A stretch of 64,000 nucleotides of DNA from Holothuria scabra (Eukaryota > Echinodermata > Holothuroidea > Aspidochirotida > Holothuriidae). Position numbers and translations under genes: made by a program. Below the pieces are notes generated by a model. It searched no databases. It was not told the DNA's origin and saw nothing but the letters and a program-made list of their open reading frames with translations. Below are positions 21,751 to 34,260 of this stretch, one piece after another. The number at the start of each line of letters is the position of its first letter. The first letter of the stretch is position 1. The stretch lies in assembly GCA_037179385.1 (NCBI GenBank), contig CM074188.1, positions 26,491,318 to 26,555,317 of the forward strand. Direction: 5' to 3'.

Positions 21751-22461
21751 CGCAGTATTGATGCATAGTCCCTTTTCAAGTTTCTTCGTTGTAAATGACG
21801 AGGTGATTTAACGATTAGCGATTAGTTTGATACAAATTGTTGTAATCCTTCCATACAATAACAGTCCGTTAATAATTGGGCCGTAAAACTAACAATAACA
21901 GTCTTTTTATAGGAGCACATCGAGTTATGCAGTTTTAACTACGGGTACGGTACCGTACCTCACGTTCAAAATCGACCGCTCTCGCTTACGACAATTGTTG
22001 TAGGTAATTACGAGAAAGTCACTTTAATATAGTACCACTGATTAGGCTATCTAGTGACGTCATTTTGTCCATCTTGCAAGCAAAGCTATTACACATTCGG
22101 ACTCACTTAGTATGGCCGATTTCATTGCCTCTCCTGATCAAACAATGGCCCTTTTATTACTCAAATTTCCATTACAAAGATTTGTATGATCGACGCAATT
22201 ATTGACAATTTCGTCTTTAATTTTGTTCGCCGTTGTGAGTATTTAGCAGTACAATTACCAGCGATCTTCCCATAGTCCTACGTGCGAGAGTTAATGATGT
22301 AATGATAAATCTTTATTAGTTTGCTTTCAAGGAGAATGAATTTATTGATCATACGACTGAGTGAAATTATTTAGACTTCAGTGACAATAAAATGTACGGA
22401 GCTGTCAAGGTGTCATGCAGATATTGAGATATTACGTGAGTTTCTCGTTTTCTGTCAGTAG
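21751..22461. other. 5' flank of the DEG/ENaC gene
   Basis: The 5' UTR and promoter of the channel gene should lie here, but I see no clear TATA box or initiator and cannot place a transcription start. No other gene is supported. Confidence 0.35.
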
Positions 22462-22600
22462 ATGGAGTCTTACGGCCCAGTTTCCAATCAATTGGTTCAA
22501 GTCGAGCTCGTGGCTCGCTGGCTTGCTTTCCCTACTCCATTGCTTACGCCGTGCACTAAGCACAACGGCAGAAGGTTCAAATTTTTCTTGAAGTCTTAAT
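22462..22600 (-). mobile_element. SINE fragment
   Basis: The minus strand matches the SINE body: GCTTAGTGCACGGCGTAAGC, GGAAAGCAAGCCAGCGAGCC, then the GGAAACTGGGCCGTAAGACT tail. The tRNA-related head is missing. Confidence 0.65.
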
Positions 22601-23389
22601 TAATGCATAACTAACTTAATGCACAACTAACGAGGCATTCTAGCATTTACATAATAGGCTACTGAAAGGGAAACTTTTCGACGGGTTTCGCACTCATTAA
22701 TTATATTCTCATATGTCGTAATTACTTCTTTAACAGGGCAATTTGAGTGGAATATTAGTAAATTCTTGTGTTTTATCCTAAAATCTAGTAAACCAAGGAA
22801 AATACCTACTAATTTACGTCTAATTCGTAAACCTCGGTAGGTGTTATTCCCTCCAGTTTCCGAGTCTGGGAGGCATTTTGCAAGGCCAGATATTTTTTTT
22901 TTTTTTTTTGGTACTGTACGCGCCACTCCTTGAGTGGTCGTTCCGCTAAGGTGATGTCCCGAAAGAATCATTGAGGGAACTAACTCACTGCCAGAGAAAC
23001 TTGCTCAGTTAATCTTACGTCGCTTTTCAGCAGCCAGTTAAAGCACCCTGGCGTCGTCCAATCGATTGTTGTTTCATCCGAGTTAGGTTATTGTAAATAT
23101 GGAGCGGTAAATTGATCACCTTGTTTTAATTAACAAAAGTCTCATACTAATAATGTCATCTGGTTATCAATTAAATGTATTATTCTACTGCCCCAAACTG
23201 TTTCAACTCCTGAGATTCGAACTGCACCAGGAGTGCTTAATTGGACCCCAAGCCCCCAAACCCAAGTCTAAACACTTTAAATTGGGGACGATACTTTTTA
23301 TCCCGTCAAATTAAGTGACCCTTATTTAAGGTCAAGCTAGCGGTGTTATTCTCGTGCCACAAAGCATCAGTTTTGCACCTTCCTATAAA

Positions 23390-23656
23390 GCCAGACGAAC
23401 ACTGCACGACTTTGCACACAGCAGCTCACCTCGATCGTCGCAACAACTGTGATTGGTAATGCTGAGATCAGTTTTAAGTCGCACCGACCTCAGTCGGGAA
23501 GAAGCAACATATGTTGGGTCTTCCTGACTGAAGTCGGCGCGACTTAAAACTGGTGTTGCAATTGCCAATCGCAGTCGTAAACTCAAGCACATTACACGAC
23601 TGTTGGAGATACGACGATCGTGTGGCGGTATGCAAAGTCTTGCAAGTGTGCGGCTA
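23390..23656. mobile_element. long foldback element with a near-perfect core hairpin
   Basis: The core 23469-23552 pairs CAGTTTTAAGTCG with CGACTTAAAACTG and extends through CAGTCGGGAAGA/TCTTCCTGACTG around a short ATATGT loop. The outer arms (GCACGACTTTGCA and TGCAAAGTCTTGC) also pair, so almost the whole 267 bp is one imperfect inverted repeat. MITE-like. Confidence 0.75.
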
Positions 23657-24060
23657 GCTTAAGAGTAATCAATAAACAACACCACACAAGTTCAAGCTTC
23701 CAACTCTCCAGCAAAACTCCTATCTATGACCTACGCGATTCGGAGATTATACAGACTGAAATACTTGTATGGATTCCATTCACTCGAAAAAAGCTATATG
23801 ATGTTCCATTGTGTGCCCCTGGCCCGCGTAGGGATTGGCGGCTGCATCCCCCTCTTGTTCCACAAGTGATAGGAACCACACAAAAACCAAGCCCTTCCAT
23901 CACAAAATTACATGCTATTGTATTTGAGGTCATCATTAAAATGGTCAGAAGGTAACTCTTCTGGTCTATTAAGTGCTACTCAGATGAGTTTTAAAGTTTA
24001 GTGCTTTATTCTACGGTTTTCTTCTTTAAATACCTCGAGCTTCCATGGCATTTCCCCTAG

Positions 24061-24220
24061 TATCCCTACCAGGGTGTGGCCATGGACCACACCAGAGGCC
24101 CTGGGACGGGACCTGGTTCGCAAGTTTTCAAAGGAGCGCTTTGACGTCGTTATGTTTTCCGCTGAACCATTCCCCCAATTGCACACACCACATAACGCTC
24201 TTGAAAGCAACGAAGCGTAG
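24061..24220 (+). CDS. unidentified coding-like patch, possible terminal exon
   Basis: A good acceptor (ATTTCCCCTAG with an upstream pyrimidine-rich tract) is followed by 52 open codons and TAG at 24218-24220. The peptide is protein-like (ALGRDLVRKFSKERFDVVMF, then SAEPFPQL) and codons are often GC-ending, unlike the surrounding DNA. I do not recognise the family and found no convincing upstream partner exon. It may be a real last exon, a retrocopy remnant or chance. The region is divergent to the channel gene. Confidence 0.3.
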
Positions 24221-24602
24221 TGCAAATATTACGATAGTTATTAGCTATGAACTGCAAGCTTTTAAAGGCACAAATTTGTAAAGAACTTATTTTTTTTTTT
24301 TTTTAGAAAAAGGGTTAAGAAAGACAGAATAATATGTTATTTCCTAAGCTCAATGTAAACCGTGAGCCAGTGTATGGTAACATCATCTTGGCTTTTGCCG
24401 TACATCGGAAGCTTCCTCGCAAACTTTGTGACTTTTTTGACAAAACAGGTTGCGATACATCATGCCAACTTCTGTATCTTAATCTTCTATAGTAAGAACC
24501 GAGTCCACAGAGCTGGATCCATTGGAAGGCATGGGGCATGCGCTCTTACTTTGACAGAGCAATATATTATTGTAATATTATTTCACTCCTTCCAAGACCC
24601 TC

Positions 24603-24677
24603 ATGACGGCGATCACCAGTACTGCGGGCAACGGCTCCTTTTCCACAATTCTGGATCCGGAGCTGTTCCAGTCCAAG
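24603..24677 (+). CDS. unidentified candidate exon, 25 codons
   Basis: An ATG-led open segment (MTAITSTAGNGSFSTILDPE, then LFQSK) with strongly GC-ending codons runs into a GTATGA donor in phase 0. It contains one N-glycosylation sequon (NGS). The next acceptor that keeps the frame open is at 24861, giving a 184-bp intron. No family is recognised. The ATG context is weak, so an upstream exon could exist. Confidence 0.33.
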
Positions 24678-24861
24678 GTATGATGTAGATCTTTGTTTGT
24701 CTTGAGATGGTAAAGTAAGTTCGAGAAAAAATGATATACACTTTGCCGTTTAAAATTTGTCTTTTCCAGCCTGCACATTTTCACAAATAATGGATTGATG
24801 TAATAAGGTTTTCTATAAAAACTCTTTTACCAAATAACTCTCTTCGCACTATTGATTGCAG

Positions 24862-25011
24862 TTCCACACTGTTATTTTCTTTAATATCGGCTCAAACGCT
24901 CTCGGATTGTTCAAAGGTACTGAGTTTTACAACACTTCAAATGCAGGTTCGGCCCGTTTTGCCCGATTTACACTCCGTGCCTCAGTAGCACCTGCACGGG
25001 AAATGAAGTGA
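24862..25011 (+). CDS. unidentified candidate exon following 24603-24677
   Basis: The acceptor TGATTGCAG opens a frame in phase 0 with the previous candidate. It encodes FHTVIFFNIGSNALGLFK, a hydrophobic stretch, and either ends at a GTACTG donor (24917, phase 1) or stays open to TGA at 25009-25011. Hydrophobicity suggests a possible membrane segment. The gene, if real, would be divergent to the channel gene. An earlier acceptor at about 24770 would give only six codons and then a stop. Confidence 0.28.
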   Translation, partial: FHTVIFFNIGSNALGLFKGTEFYNTSNAGSARFARFTLRASVAPAREMK

Positions 25012-26919
25012 GCGTGCCCCTCATCGATTTCCGACCCAACCCCCTCCCTTAAGAAGATATAGTGTTTCAGTCGACCGAGTGAAGGTTTTATGTTTATCAC
25101 AAATGGGTTTCAAGTACCAAAATTTTAGCAAGCTATCAGTTTTCCCACACTCCGACTCAATTTCAATATTTAAGGCAAAATCGTTGAGATGAAAGGATCT
25201 CAGATATCAATATTTCAATGTTTTACTGACAAAAAGCCGAGAACTTCACATGATATCTCAAAATCTGCATGGCACCCAAAAAACCCCGTAAGTATCAGAG
25301 TCGTTGAATAAAGAAAATTTTAAGTTGAATTTTTTGACAAACATTTCTTTATTTGAAAGAAAAGTTTGATGTTTCCGTACCAGTTCGTACCACCTGTTTT
25401 CTCCGAGTTCATATCAAATCCATGGTAATGGCCTATCGATTTTAAACAGAACTTTCAAGAAGAGAACAAACAATACGAAGAATATTACAATATTCAAAGG
25501 CATTTGACGCCAAAACGTCTACGTTAAAACGATGCAGTCCTATCAATAGATTGGTAACTCATGTGCATTTTTCCTTATATTATGACCAAAAAACAGTCGT
25601 TTCCTGGACAAAACTACTCACAAAGTTACAAGTGAGGATAAATCGATCAGTTTGGTGCAATGATTTGATTTTTAACATTTAAGGTTTTATCTTGTAATGG
25701 AAAGCAATCAAAGAAGACAGAAACGTTCAGACTTAAAGGTAAACTAATTCACTAGGTGACAACATCCGTGGAAGAACATGGAGAAAGTGGGCTTTAACCC
25801 TCCCCCCCCCCCCATCCACCAACACATATATAAACTGATAGAAATACACAGCGGGTACGAAGAGGCTTATCACGTTAGTGAACTTTGTGATTTGTGACTG
25901 TAAAAATAATAATTAAAGATCGTGTGACATGAAAATGACAAAGTTGTTGATCGATGTGAAAGGCATCAAAAACCAAGAAAATAGCCGCATTTCCCATGCA
26001 TCAAAATCGGTCAATGAATGACCATTTCACAAGTCATTTTCTGATTTGCAATTAATCATCAATAAATATGAGCTTCATATGCAAATCTTGTGATATCGTG
26101 AGAGGGACATGTCATATATGGCTAGCGTTATCCGTCGTTTTTACAATGTTCATTTCAAGGGCAGTTGTAACAATAGTTTTTCCTAAGGGCTCCATTTGGA
26201 AGTCTGCAGAAATGTGTCCTTGAAAATCATCAGTATCAATTACCAAAGCATGAACTATCTGCTGAGTAGTTAAGAGATAATTGATAAAGAGTTAACAAAA
26301 GAAATGTCAACATTGTGCAACACTTCACATCATTTTTTTTTTTTTTGCTCAAGTTGCTTTGGAAACGTTGGGACTTTGAAGAGGTATATCTTGAGAACCG
26401 TGAAAGATATTGAAGTAACTCCATCGGGTTTTTTCTAAGAAAAGCTTACTCCATAACTGCCACGTGAATTCAGATGATTTTGCTGACATATCACACTACC
26501 TTTGAGGATAAGTGAATGACACTTTCTTATGGGCAGACTCGCAGTCAGAGTAACCAGTTGGGGCACCACAGTATAGGCTTCGCCTTACTTGGGTTTTCTG
26601 GATGGAAGGTGCCCCCTCTGGAAAAATTGCAACTTTTCCGAGAAGCATTGATGCAAAATGGTGCTAGCTTTTCCACTTTGACATATACGTGAAAGTTAGG
26701 TTTTGGTAGTTTACCTATATAACCTATGTTTGTGCTTCAGTGCAAACGTTTTCATTGACAAATTGGGAGATGTTCCATTCACCATTCCCCGTCCCATGGC
26801 TTTATGGGACTGACTATGGGTCCTCTCGATTGCGCTATACTTTGGTTTTGTTTAGATTAATGTGTAGCTCAAGTAAAGAAAAAATAAAAAAAATATACAT
26901 TAAACAGCATGAAAAGTGA
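25012..26919. other. no gene seen
   Basis: AT-rich, with a poly-C tract at about 25800 and only short chance frames. I see no exon or recognisable repeat. Confidence 0.35.
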
Positions 26920-27370
26920 ATTATAACAGTTCTATTCCTATTTTTATTGGACATTCCTGAGATGTAAAATGTTGAATTTTATTCACTCAAATTAAAATGG
27001 TATACTGCGCAATAATATGTGATGTCATTGCTGTACTACTCAAATTACAATCTTTGCATTTCTTTGTTTTTCTATAAGTTACAGCACCTTGTACCAAGGT
27101 GTGATAGCACTCTTTCTGTTATGGAGTGATGTAACTAATTAAGCCTTACTGTACAACATGCTACAGTATGCATGCAAACAGGAAGAGTTCAAGGTCATAA
27201 AAACACTGGCTTGTAGTTTTAAAAGGGAACAAAGCAGTTAATGAGAGTTACTAAATAAGAAAGTCACAAATTGTTGCGCAACGAACAAAGTTGTTTTAAA
27301 GTGAAAAAACTTCGACATTTTACATCTTGGCTCAAGAATACAAGAATACATATTTTTGAAATTTTTGACT
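26920..27370. mobile_element. foldback element, GAGATATAAAATGTTGA family, copy 2
   Basis: Contains GGACATTCCTGAGATGTAAA followed by ATGTTGAATTTTATTCAC, and later the inverted TTCGACATTTTACATCTTGG. Same family as 20290-20770 and 52397-52966. Confidence 0.65.
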
Positions 27371-30182
27371 TGCCACACACTTAAATAAGGAATCTGTAGA
27401 AACAGGTATTTTACATGAACTTAGCACACTGCACTAGAGAATATTAATAAAAGGAGTCTTGAGCCATTCACTCCCGAAAGAGGAGAGTGGAGACACTTAA
27501 GTGTGATCACGTTTAGTCGCGGGAAAATGTTCTCTCCTTTCAAAATTTTGGAGAAGCTTTCCAATAGGCATTTTGGTCAGTCACTGTTATGTGAACATTT
27601 GTAAATCTTTAGTTCGCTCTCTCTCTCTCTTAACGAAAATTGAACATTTGGCTGTGACGTCTTGGCTCAAGGAGTTGAATTCTTCTTACACGGACTTTTT
27701 GCAGATTTGTTAACGGGGTTTTATTACTATTCATGCAATTGGGATTTCCTGTTGTAGCTGTTGCGCAATTTTGCAGATGTGGTGTCCCAGCTACGTCAGA
27801 TCAGGAGCTGTTATAGGCCTATGTTGAATAACAGCTTTATCAATAAAAAGGGCACACTGTAAAAAATTACGGTAGATTTACGAATAAAAAATATCGAAAT
27901 GAATACAGATCACAGAAAAGTTCCGAGACTTATTAACAGAACTTTTGTGTACTCTTTACATACCTCTTTATTTTTGTCCTGTGGATTTGCAGCGGTTTTG
28001 AACCTTTTCATCAGTGAAACATGCATTAACAACGTGTAACATACCTTAACATGTATTGTATTTTTCACTGTCGCATGAAGCAGCGGTCAACCGCGCCATA
28101 CATCCCGGGACTCAGAGCAATATGGTAACAGTAAAACCATTTCTAAATGCGTACGTTCTGCCAAGTTCTTAAACAACAAAACTTAGGCAGCGATGCCGGT
28201 GTGGGGCTCTACTTACCCACTTAGTTGTACTTGTCAGCAACAAAATGGCGTAGTGCTAAAACACACCCAAAATAGTGTTACACGCTTCGAGCAGGGTAAT
28301 AGGAACCTATTACCCTGATGAGCTTGCGCATGCTTAAGGTGAAGAAATTTTACGTGGGGAGGCTACGCGATATGATTTACGAGTTCACAAAAAAGACAGA
28401 GTTTGGGGTGTTTAATGTTGATAAAAGGGTTTAATATAGTTTTGTGTAATAGAAATTTTTTGACAATAGCTAGCTCTCTTAAATATTTTATGAATAGCAA
28501 AGAATGGATAAAACATGCATATTCATAATTATAACCCATATACTAATTAAATGTACTTAAATCAAGATAATTGGTGTAAGTTTAATCATACCCCTAATTA
28601 ATCTTCTCACATTTGCAATACATTAAATTATAATAGATTCCATTGCAAAAAATCTCATTCCTGGAATGATCAAAATAAGAACATATGTGACCCTATGGGC
28701 AACTGATTCCTACGACCGGTAATCTATCTCATTTGTGTTTATAAACAAATGACAGACGTCTCGGCTGCTTGACAACAGAGTTGATGACGTACGCGTACAT
28801 TTCGTCACAATAAAGAGAAGATTCCACATTGTTTACATTCTGCGTTCAATCAGTAAATCCCTGCACGCGCAAAACCTAACATGCACGCGAATATGTTCAT
28901 GCGCATGCTCTATGCCAACCAGTGATGTAAATGTGGGTCTAAAGAGTAGGTGACACCATTGCGGCATCACTAGAAGTATAATTTCACCAATATGGAATCA
29001 CTGCCGATGGAAATATCAGATCAGGGAGCTGCCACTCTAACAGTTAGACCTGTACATAGCCAAGTTATTGAATGCTGGGACCAGTTTTTCCAGGGGTACC
29101 AAATGAGTTAGAATGGATGAACGTAACAATCGGTATAGCATTTACCATACACGGCACAGTTCAAAGAAAAAAAAACTGTAATAATAATTAAACCATTCAG
29201 ACCTAAAAAAAAATCAGCAATAGCTTGTCTCTTCCAACCATTATGCATTACAAGAGTTACAGACAATGAATTATTTGAAACTTTCACAGTTTGGGTCAGT
29301 AAATTAGCTTTGAGCCACAAATAACTGAAAAGTCTATGGGTGAGAAACCTATTTCTTTTTTATGAAGACTGGCCTATCGCCTCGTTACGAATAATCTATT
29401 ATTCTGCGTCTAAAGACATTGATTTCAAAGCCATAAATTTTTCTGCCAGCCAAACGCAATATTTCCCTTTCAGTTAATATACGAATTGAAACATCGTACG
29501 AACGCAAAAACATTCAGACGGTATTGCACCCAAAACCACAGAGCTCCCAAGACTACAGGCCTGGATCAAATACTTTATCAGACCTTCAAATTTATTCTTT
29601 AATACCGAATTTAAATCAGCACTCTCCCAAAAGCTGGTTACACTGGACTTCTGTTCATGACAAAATAATGCCAATTTTTTGCTGTTGTGCAATGATTTTC
29701 AGTGTTTTATCCTGCAATCATTTGTAAAATGACTAAAAAATGCCCTCCAAATGCCTAAATTTTCCTGCAAGGTGCCCCCCCCCCCCTTTTCACCCATGCT
29801 GCCCAACTAATTGAACTATTCCTATGTTCTTAACTGTTGCTGATCCAAGAAATATCATTTTTCTCAAAATCCCACAAACCAGAAAACTCAAGCTTAGCAT
29901 TTTGAGTTTAAAAATGGCAATACACAAAAAGTTGTCTGTTAATCCAAATGTGCTTTGATAATGTGTTTTCTCGACTTTGAAATCACATTTCATTTTAAAA
30001 ACAAACCATTTATTCAATCACATTGATGTATGGATTCCAGCAATTTTGCACAGGACTCCCATAGACATAAAGAACACTGATTGCAGGAAACCCACCTCAC
30101 CTTGAAGGTGAGGCAAAACATCCCCCCCCCCCCCCCCACATGCCAGGTAATTAGACAAACACTAGCAATTTTCTATACCGAA
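27371..30182. other. no gene seen
   Basis: Mostly AT-rich sequence with short chance frames. It includes a CT-rich run near 27620 and a 26-bp palindrome at 28292-28317. No exon is supported. Confidence 0.35.
28292..28317. repeat. 26-bp palindrome (12-bp arms, 2-bp spacer)
   Basis: CAGGGTAATAGG and CCTATTACCCTG are perfect inverted arms around AA. No longer element boundary was recognised. Confidence 0.8.
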
Positions 30183-30425
30183 CGTGTGTTTGGTCTAGCG
30201 GTAGAGCGTCTGCCTCTCACACAGAAGGTCTGGGTTCGATTCCCAGGTCGGGTCATGCTGAAGACACTAAAAATGGAACCTACTACCATTGTGCATGATG
30301 CTCCGCATAAGCGATGGATAAGGAAAAACAAGCCAGTAGACCACAACTTAAAAAAAGGCCATCTTCAGCTCGACTTGAACCAATCGGTAAGAAAATGGGC
30401 CATTAAACTTCATCTATCTTGCAAT
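30183..30425 (+). mobile_element. tRNA-derived SINE, full-length plus-strand copy
   Basis: The head is tRNA-like: TAGCGGTAGAGCG fits the pol III A box and GGGTTCGATTCC the B box, with CTCTCACACAGAAGG in the anticodon arm position. The body follows: AAAAATGGAACC, then GGAAAAACAAGCCAGTAGAC, then the CTCGACTTGAACCAAT tail. It is not a functional tRNA gene, because the sequence runs on into the SINE body that recurs at least six times in this window. Confidence 0.85.
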
Positions 30426-33186
30426 TTTCTTTACTCAATCAACCCTCCACTCTGAAGTAATTTTAGCTCACCTCCAAAATGAATGATATGATATGCACTA
30501 AAAGGTCACAGCCTACCACTGTTTTCAATCTCACACACTTAAATGTTTTAATCTCAAAATTTGACATCAAAAATTGTAATTTCTTCAGCTAATGCAGGTG
30601 TTTAGCTGACATCACACTTTGTGGATAATTAAAGAACCTTTTATTTTAATGGAACACACTTTGCTAATGACATCCAATGTCAGCAAACATACTTATGACA
30701 ACTTGAACCAAGCCAAGGATATTTTAATAAACAGCTCTGCTGACTGCTAAATAAACAAAAACCTCCCATTTAGTTTTACTAAAATGACTTTATGAGGGAA
30801 TTAAAAGAGTCTCCCATCCATGAACGTGTTAAATAAGAGGAAACTAAGACAAAATTCGTGACCTTTGGCAGTAATAAAATCCTGCATGCCTGTTAAGGTG
30901 CAATTTTAGGATTATGTTGGTATTGAAATAAGCATTAATATTAAACATTACATGATAATATGTAAGATATAATACTCCCAGTTGCCTATTTCTAGATAGA
31001 TGCACATCTCTGAGCTCATAAAAGGAAAACTTGGATCAACATGGTCACAGACCCAGGAGCCAAGTAGATGATGCAGAGAGATTACAAATTTCAAACCATG
31101 TTATCAATGTAAATGCTTGGTTAAGGCCTCTCACAATCACTGACATGGAATCCGTTAAAACGACCAATAATAATACAAGGTTCACAAGAACTGATGTATG
31201 CTCCCATCATGACACATTTGTAAAAGGTACTACAAGTATTGCCATGGGAACAGGGAGGGGGAATTTTTTCTTTTGATTCCAGTAAATACATTAATATTTC
31301 AGGAAAAATTCTACTTAAAAAAGGTAGCTAAAAATGTAGTATGTGTGGCACCAGATTGAATATAAGGACACCATTTTTTTTTTTTTTTAAAGTTTAACTG
31401 GGAAGGGGCAGCCCTCCACTTGAACCCATCTTCCAGGCCAGTAATCACACAACAAACCCTATACCCCTCCCCTTGAGAAGAGCACTGGCTATGCCACTGA
31501 TACTATTGTTTTCATAGATTTTTCATGATGCAACGCAAAAGTATTAATTCATATATGTTCAACTTGCTTGAAATTTGTGGCTAAAGTGAAACAGATATTT
31601 GCACTCATATACAGCTATGGGTAAAATACTACCACCGGACCTCATTCTCCTTGCACTGCAACTTTGCCTCATTCCCCTATATCTCAGTGCATTTATAAAA
31701 CAGTTAAAATATGTATTTATGAAATCAAACAACACATATTCTCATATCCTGTAAAAGAGTAAAATTCACTCTTTGACAATTGCCTACAGTGACCATGCTT
31801 TTATGGAGTGCTAATCCACTGAAATTCCACTCTGCTTAGAGTGGTGAGCGAGTCTAAAAGTGTGAAAATGTAACTCTAAAGAAAGTGAAATGTCCTTCAA
31901 AACATAATGTATTCATTGCAGTCAATCCTTTGGGAAGATTTTCACCCATTTGCATCAGAGAGTAACCTTGTTTTTATCTATAATTAATGGTTAAATAACT
32001 GTACATCTACTCACATTGTACAACTAGAAGGAAATTTCATTTCAAACCTACTTCTTCTCTCAATAAATATAACTTTTGGGATTATTATTTCATATAGGAT
32101 ACAAGTAATCTTTTACTTATATTTGATACAGTGTTATTCTGAAGTATGGATAAAAGAAATATTGACAGCTCATTGTCAGAGTATACTGCTATTTGTTTAA
32201 TTCTGTTCACAGTAAAATATGTAGATATAAAAAAAAAATATTTTTAAACAAGTTTCTATTTTAATTTTGTTAACTACGATGGTGTGCAACCATTCTATTT
32301 CGTGACACTTCCAGCTTGAAAATAGGGTACACATATTAATTTTACTGAGTTGAAGTTTAAATAGACCATTTTTATTTATACACTCATTCCAAAAGAAACC
32401 TGACCCTGTTAGGGTTTGGTGAACGACTGACATCGACACATTGTTAAATGGTGAACCTCGTGAGTATATAATACCCCTAATACCAAAATACTGCAGGAAC
32501 TTATACAGTGCAACACTGCTCAAGTCAGAGTAAGATTACATTTAACTGTTTAAGACAGCAACAAGGCCATAACATTGAAGTAGCTCTGCAGTTATAAATA
32601 CAAATGACTATCGAGTCTGAAAAAGGAACAGAACATTGTGTCCTTTGGATTTCCAGATCAAAATAGGAAAGTGATAATCATCAAATTTTTTTGCACAACA
32701 TGGTAATCTTAATGTGATGTTCATAAAAGCTATTATGTGAATAACAGAAAACCATATTATCATGGGTTGTACTCATAGTGCATTTAACTAATAGCTAATA
32801 AATCTCATAATTTTTCTGAGAAAATCTGTCCATGTGTTTGTTACCGTGGTAATCCTTTTCCTCTGAATACTTGCATTTTCTCTTGGAAATTTCTGCTCTT
32901 GGCACTGACCGAAAACAACTATGTACATCATCAACTCATAAGTATGAATCTCTCAATGAGAACAGCATGTTATGTGCAGTTTGACATTCCTAAGGAAATC
33001 ATAGAGTTATAGCTACATTTGAAGGTCAGTAACTGAGTAATGCACTTTTACTACTTCAATGTATCATAGGGTACGAGGGATATGGATACTTTGTGTATGC
33101 ACGTATCTCAAGTAATACTTTCATAGAGTAGCCCTTTAACTAAAACTACCTACCACTATACAGTATAAAACCTGACTTTTGGGAGG
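30426..33186. other. no gene seen
   Basis: AT-rich. It includes a T-run at about 31374 and an AGAGTGAA-type palindromic repeat at about 31755-31905. A 108-codon minus-strand frame (32197-32523) has no recognisable features. This could be intergenic DNA or very long UBAP1 3' UTR. Confidence 0.35.
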
Positions 33187-33449
33187 TTAACGGTAAAGAG
33201 CAGTCCCCCCCAAACTTATTTTCAAGAAAAAGCTAAATAACTAAATTTGCATCTTATTTCTCTTCAAAGTATCTTTACTTACATTTTATGAATTTACTAT
33301 TGCATATTCAAGGTAAACCAAGCAGTAATTTCTGGTAAATTTCACATTTGAAGAGAAAAAACATTGTCACATGACTCCCAACAGCCAATCATGAATCTGG
33401 ACAATCTATTACACTGCTTCAATTTGGGATGACTGCTCCTGCCCTTTAA
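33187..33449. mobile_element. MITE-like element with AGAGCAGTC/GACTGCTCC ends
   Basis: The left end reads TTAACGGTAAAGAGCAGTCC and the right end GACTGCTCCTGCCCTTTAA. A diverged partial copy of the left half lies at about 59040-59165 (CTTATTTTGAAGCACCAGCT against CTTATTTTCAAGAAAAAGCT). Confidence 0.45.
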
Positions 33450-33525
33450 GTCTGGTTTTTACTTGATGTTTACAGACACTCCAACCTAAAATGAACAAAA
33501 AGTAAGATAAAACCCAGTAAGCACT

Positions 33526-33920
33526 GCCCTCACAAAAAAAGGTGCGTCAACCTGAGTCGGCACCATGTGTGATCACGCGTGGAAAAACAAAGGAAATCAC
33601 CCGTGTTCTTGGGTGATAAACCTGCATTTTTGGAACCTTCTACTCACAGGTTTGACACAGGTTTTGCACACCTTTCCTTGCCTTTAATATCAAGCCACAG
33701 GTTTTTTGGAAGAATTCTTTGTTAACCCTAGTTTTCATCACCACACATTTTGCACATAAAACCTGTGTCAAACCTGTGTCAAACCTGTGGCAAATGATCA
33801 ACCTGTGTCAATGTCAAGGGAAATCACAGGTTTTCATGCAAAAACCTGTGATAACCCCTGGAAAAAACCTGTGAAAACCTGCGAATTTGGAACCAATTGC
33901 CTCACCTTTTTTGTAAGGGC
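33526..33920. mobile_element. MITE with GCCCTCACAAAAAAAGGTG ends and iterated AACCTGTG
   Basis: The left end reads GCCCTCACAAAAAAAGGTG and the right end CACCTTTTTTGTAAGGGC, nearly perfect inverted repeats. The interior carries more than ten copies of the word ACCTGTG or its complement CACAGGT, several in the series AAACCTGTGTCAAACCTGTG. Confidence 0.82.
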
Positions 33921-34064
33921 GGATTGGCTATGAATTTTGGGTTTTGAACCCACTATTACCACCCAAAAGTCAGCTTTCAGACTGTTCAGCAGTAGGCAGT
34001 TGTAGTAAGGGCTATTTCACGTTATGTTGTAACTTTTAAAAGCCAAACTGCTTCACAATAGACC

Positions 34065-34260
34065 TTTATATGCATATGATATCACAGTGCACAAAGTACA
34101 TCTTCCTTTTAAGGATAACAAACCAACACCAACAAAAGCAGACAGCTGATTGGTCAACACATAAGACTTCTGAAAACACATGGCCAATTCTAAAGAGGCT
34201 TTGCAATTGCATCACGCATATGCCACGCCTGAGGGCAATCATGACAAATACACATGGTTT
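34065..34260. repeat. dispersed repeat R4, copy 3
   Basis: Diverged relative of 9955-10142. Shared phrases include ACAAACCAACACCAAC and CAGACAGCTGATTGGTCAA. Confidence 0.55.

Noticed and set aside
24770..24800. Acceptor TTTTCCAG that would join the 24603-24677 candidate to PAHFHK and a stop
   Set aside because: It gives only six codons; the acceptor at 24861 keeps the frame open much longer and is preferred, though neither is proven.
28292..28317. CAGGGTAAT inside a palindrome, recalling the I-SceI homing endonuclease site
   Set aside because: Only half of the 18-bp site is present and the context is an ordinary palindrome; this is a chance resemblance.
30190..30255. Possible functional tRNA gene with good A and B boxes
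   Set aside because: The sequence continues without a terminator into the SINE body that is repeated elsewhere in the window, so it is a SINE head.
30081..30455. 124-codon plus-strand frame
   Set aside because: It runs through a poly-C tract and the SINE, so it is not a gene.
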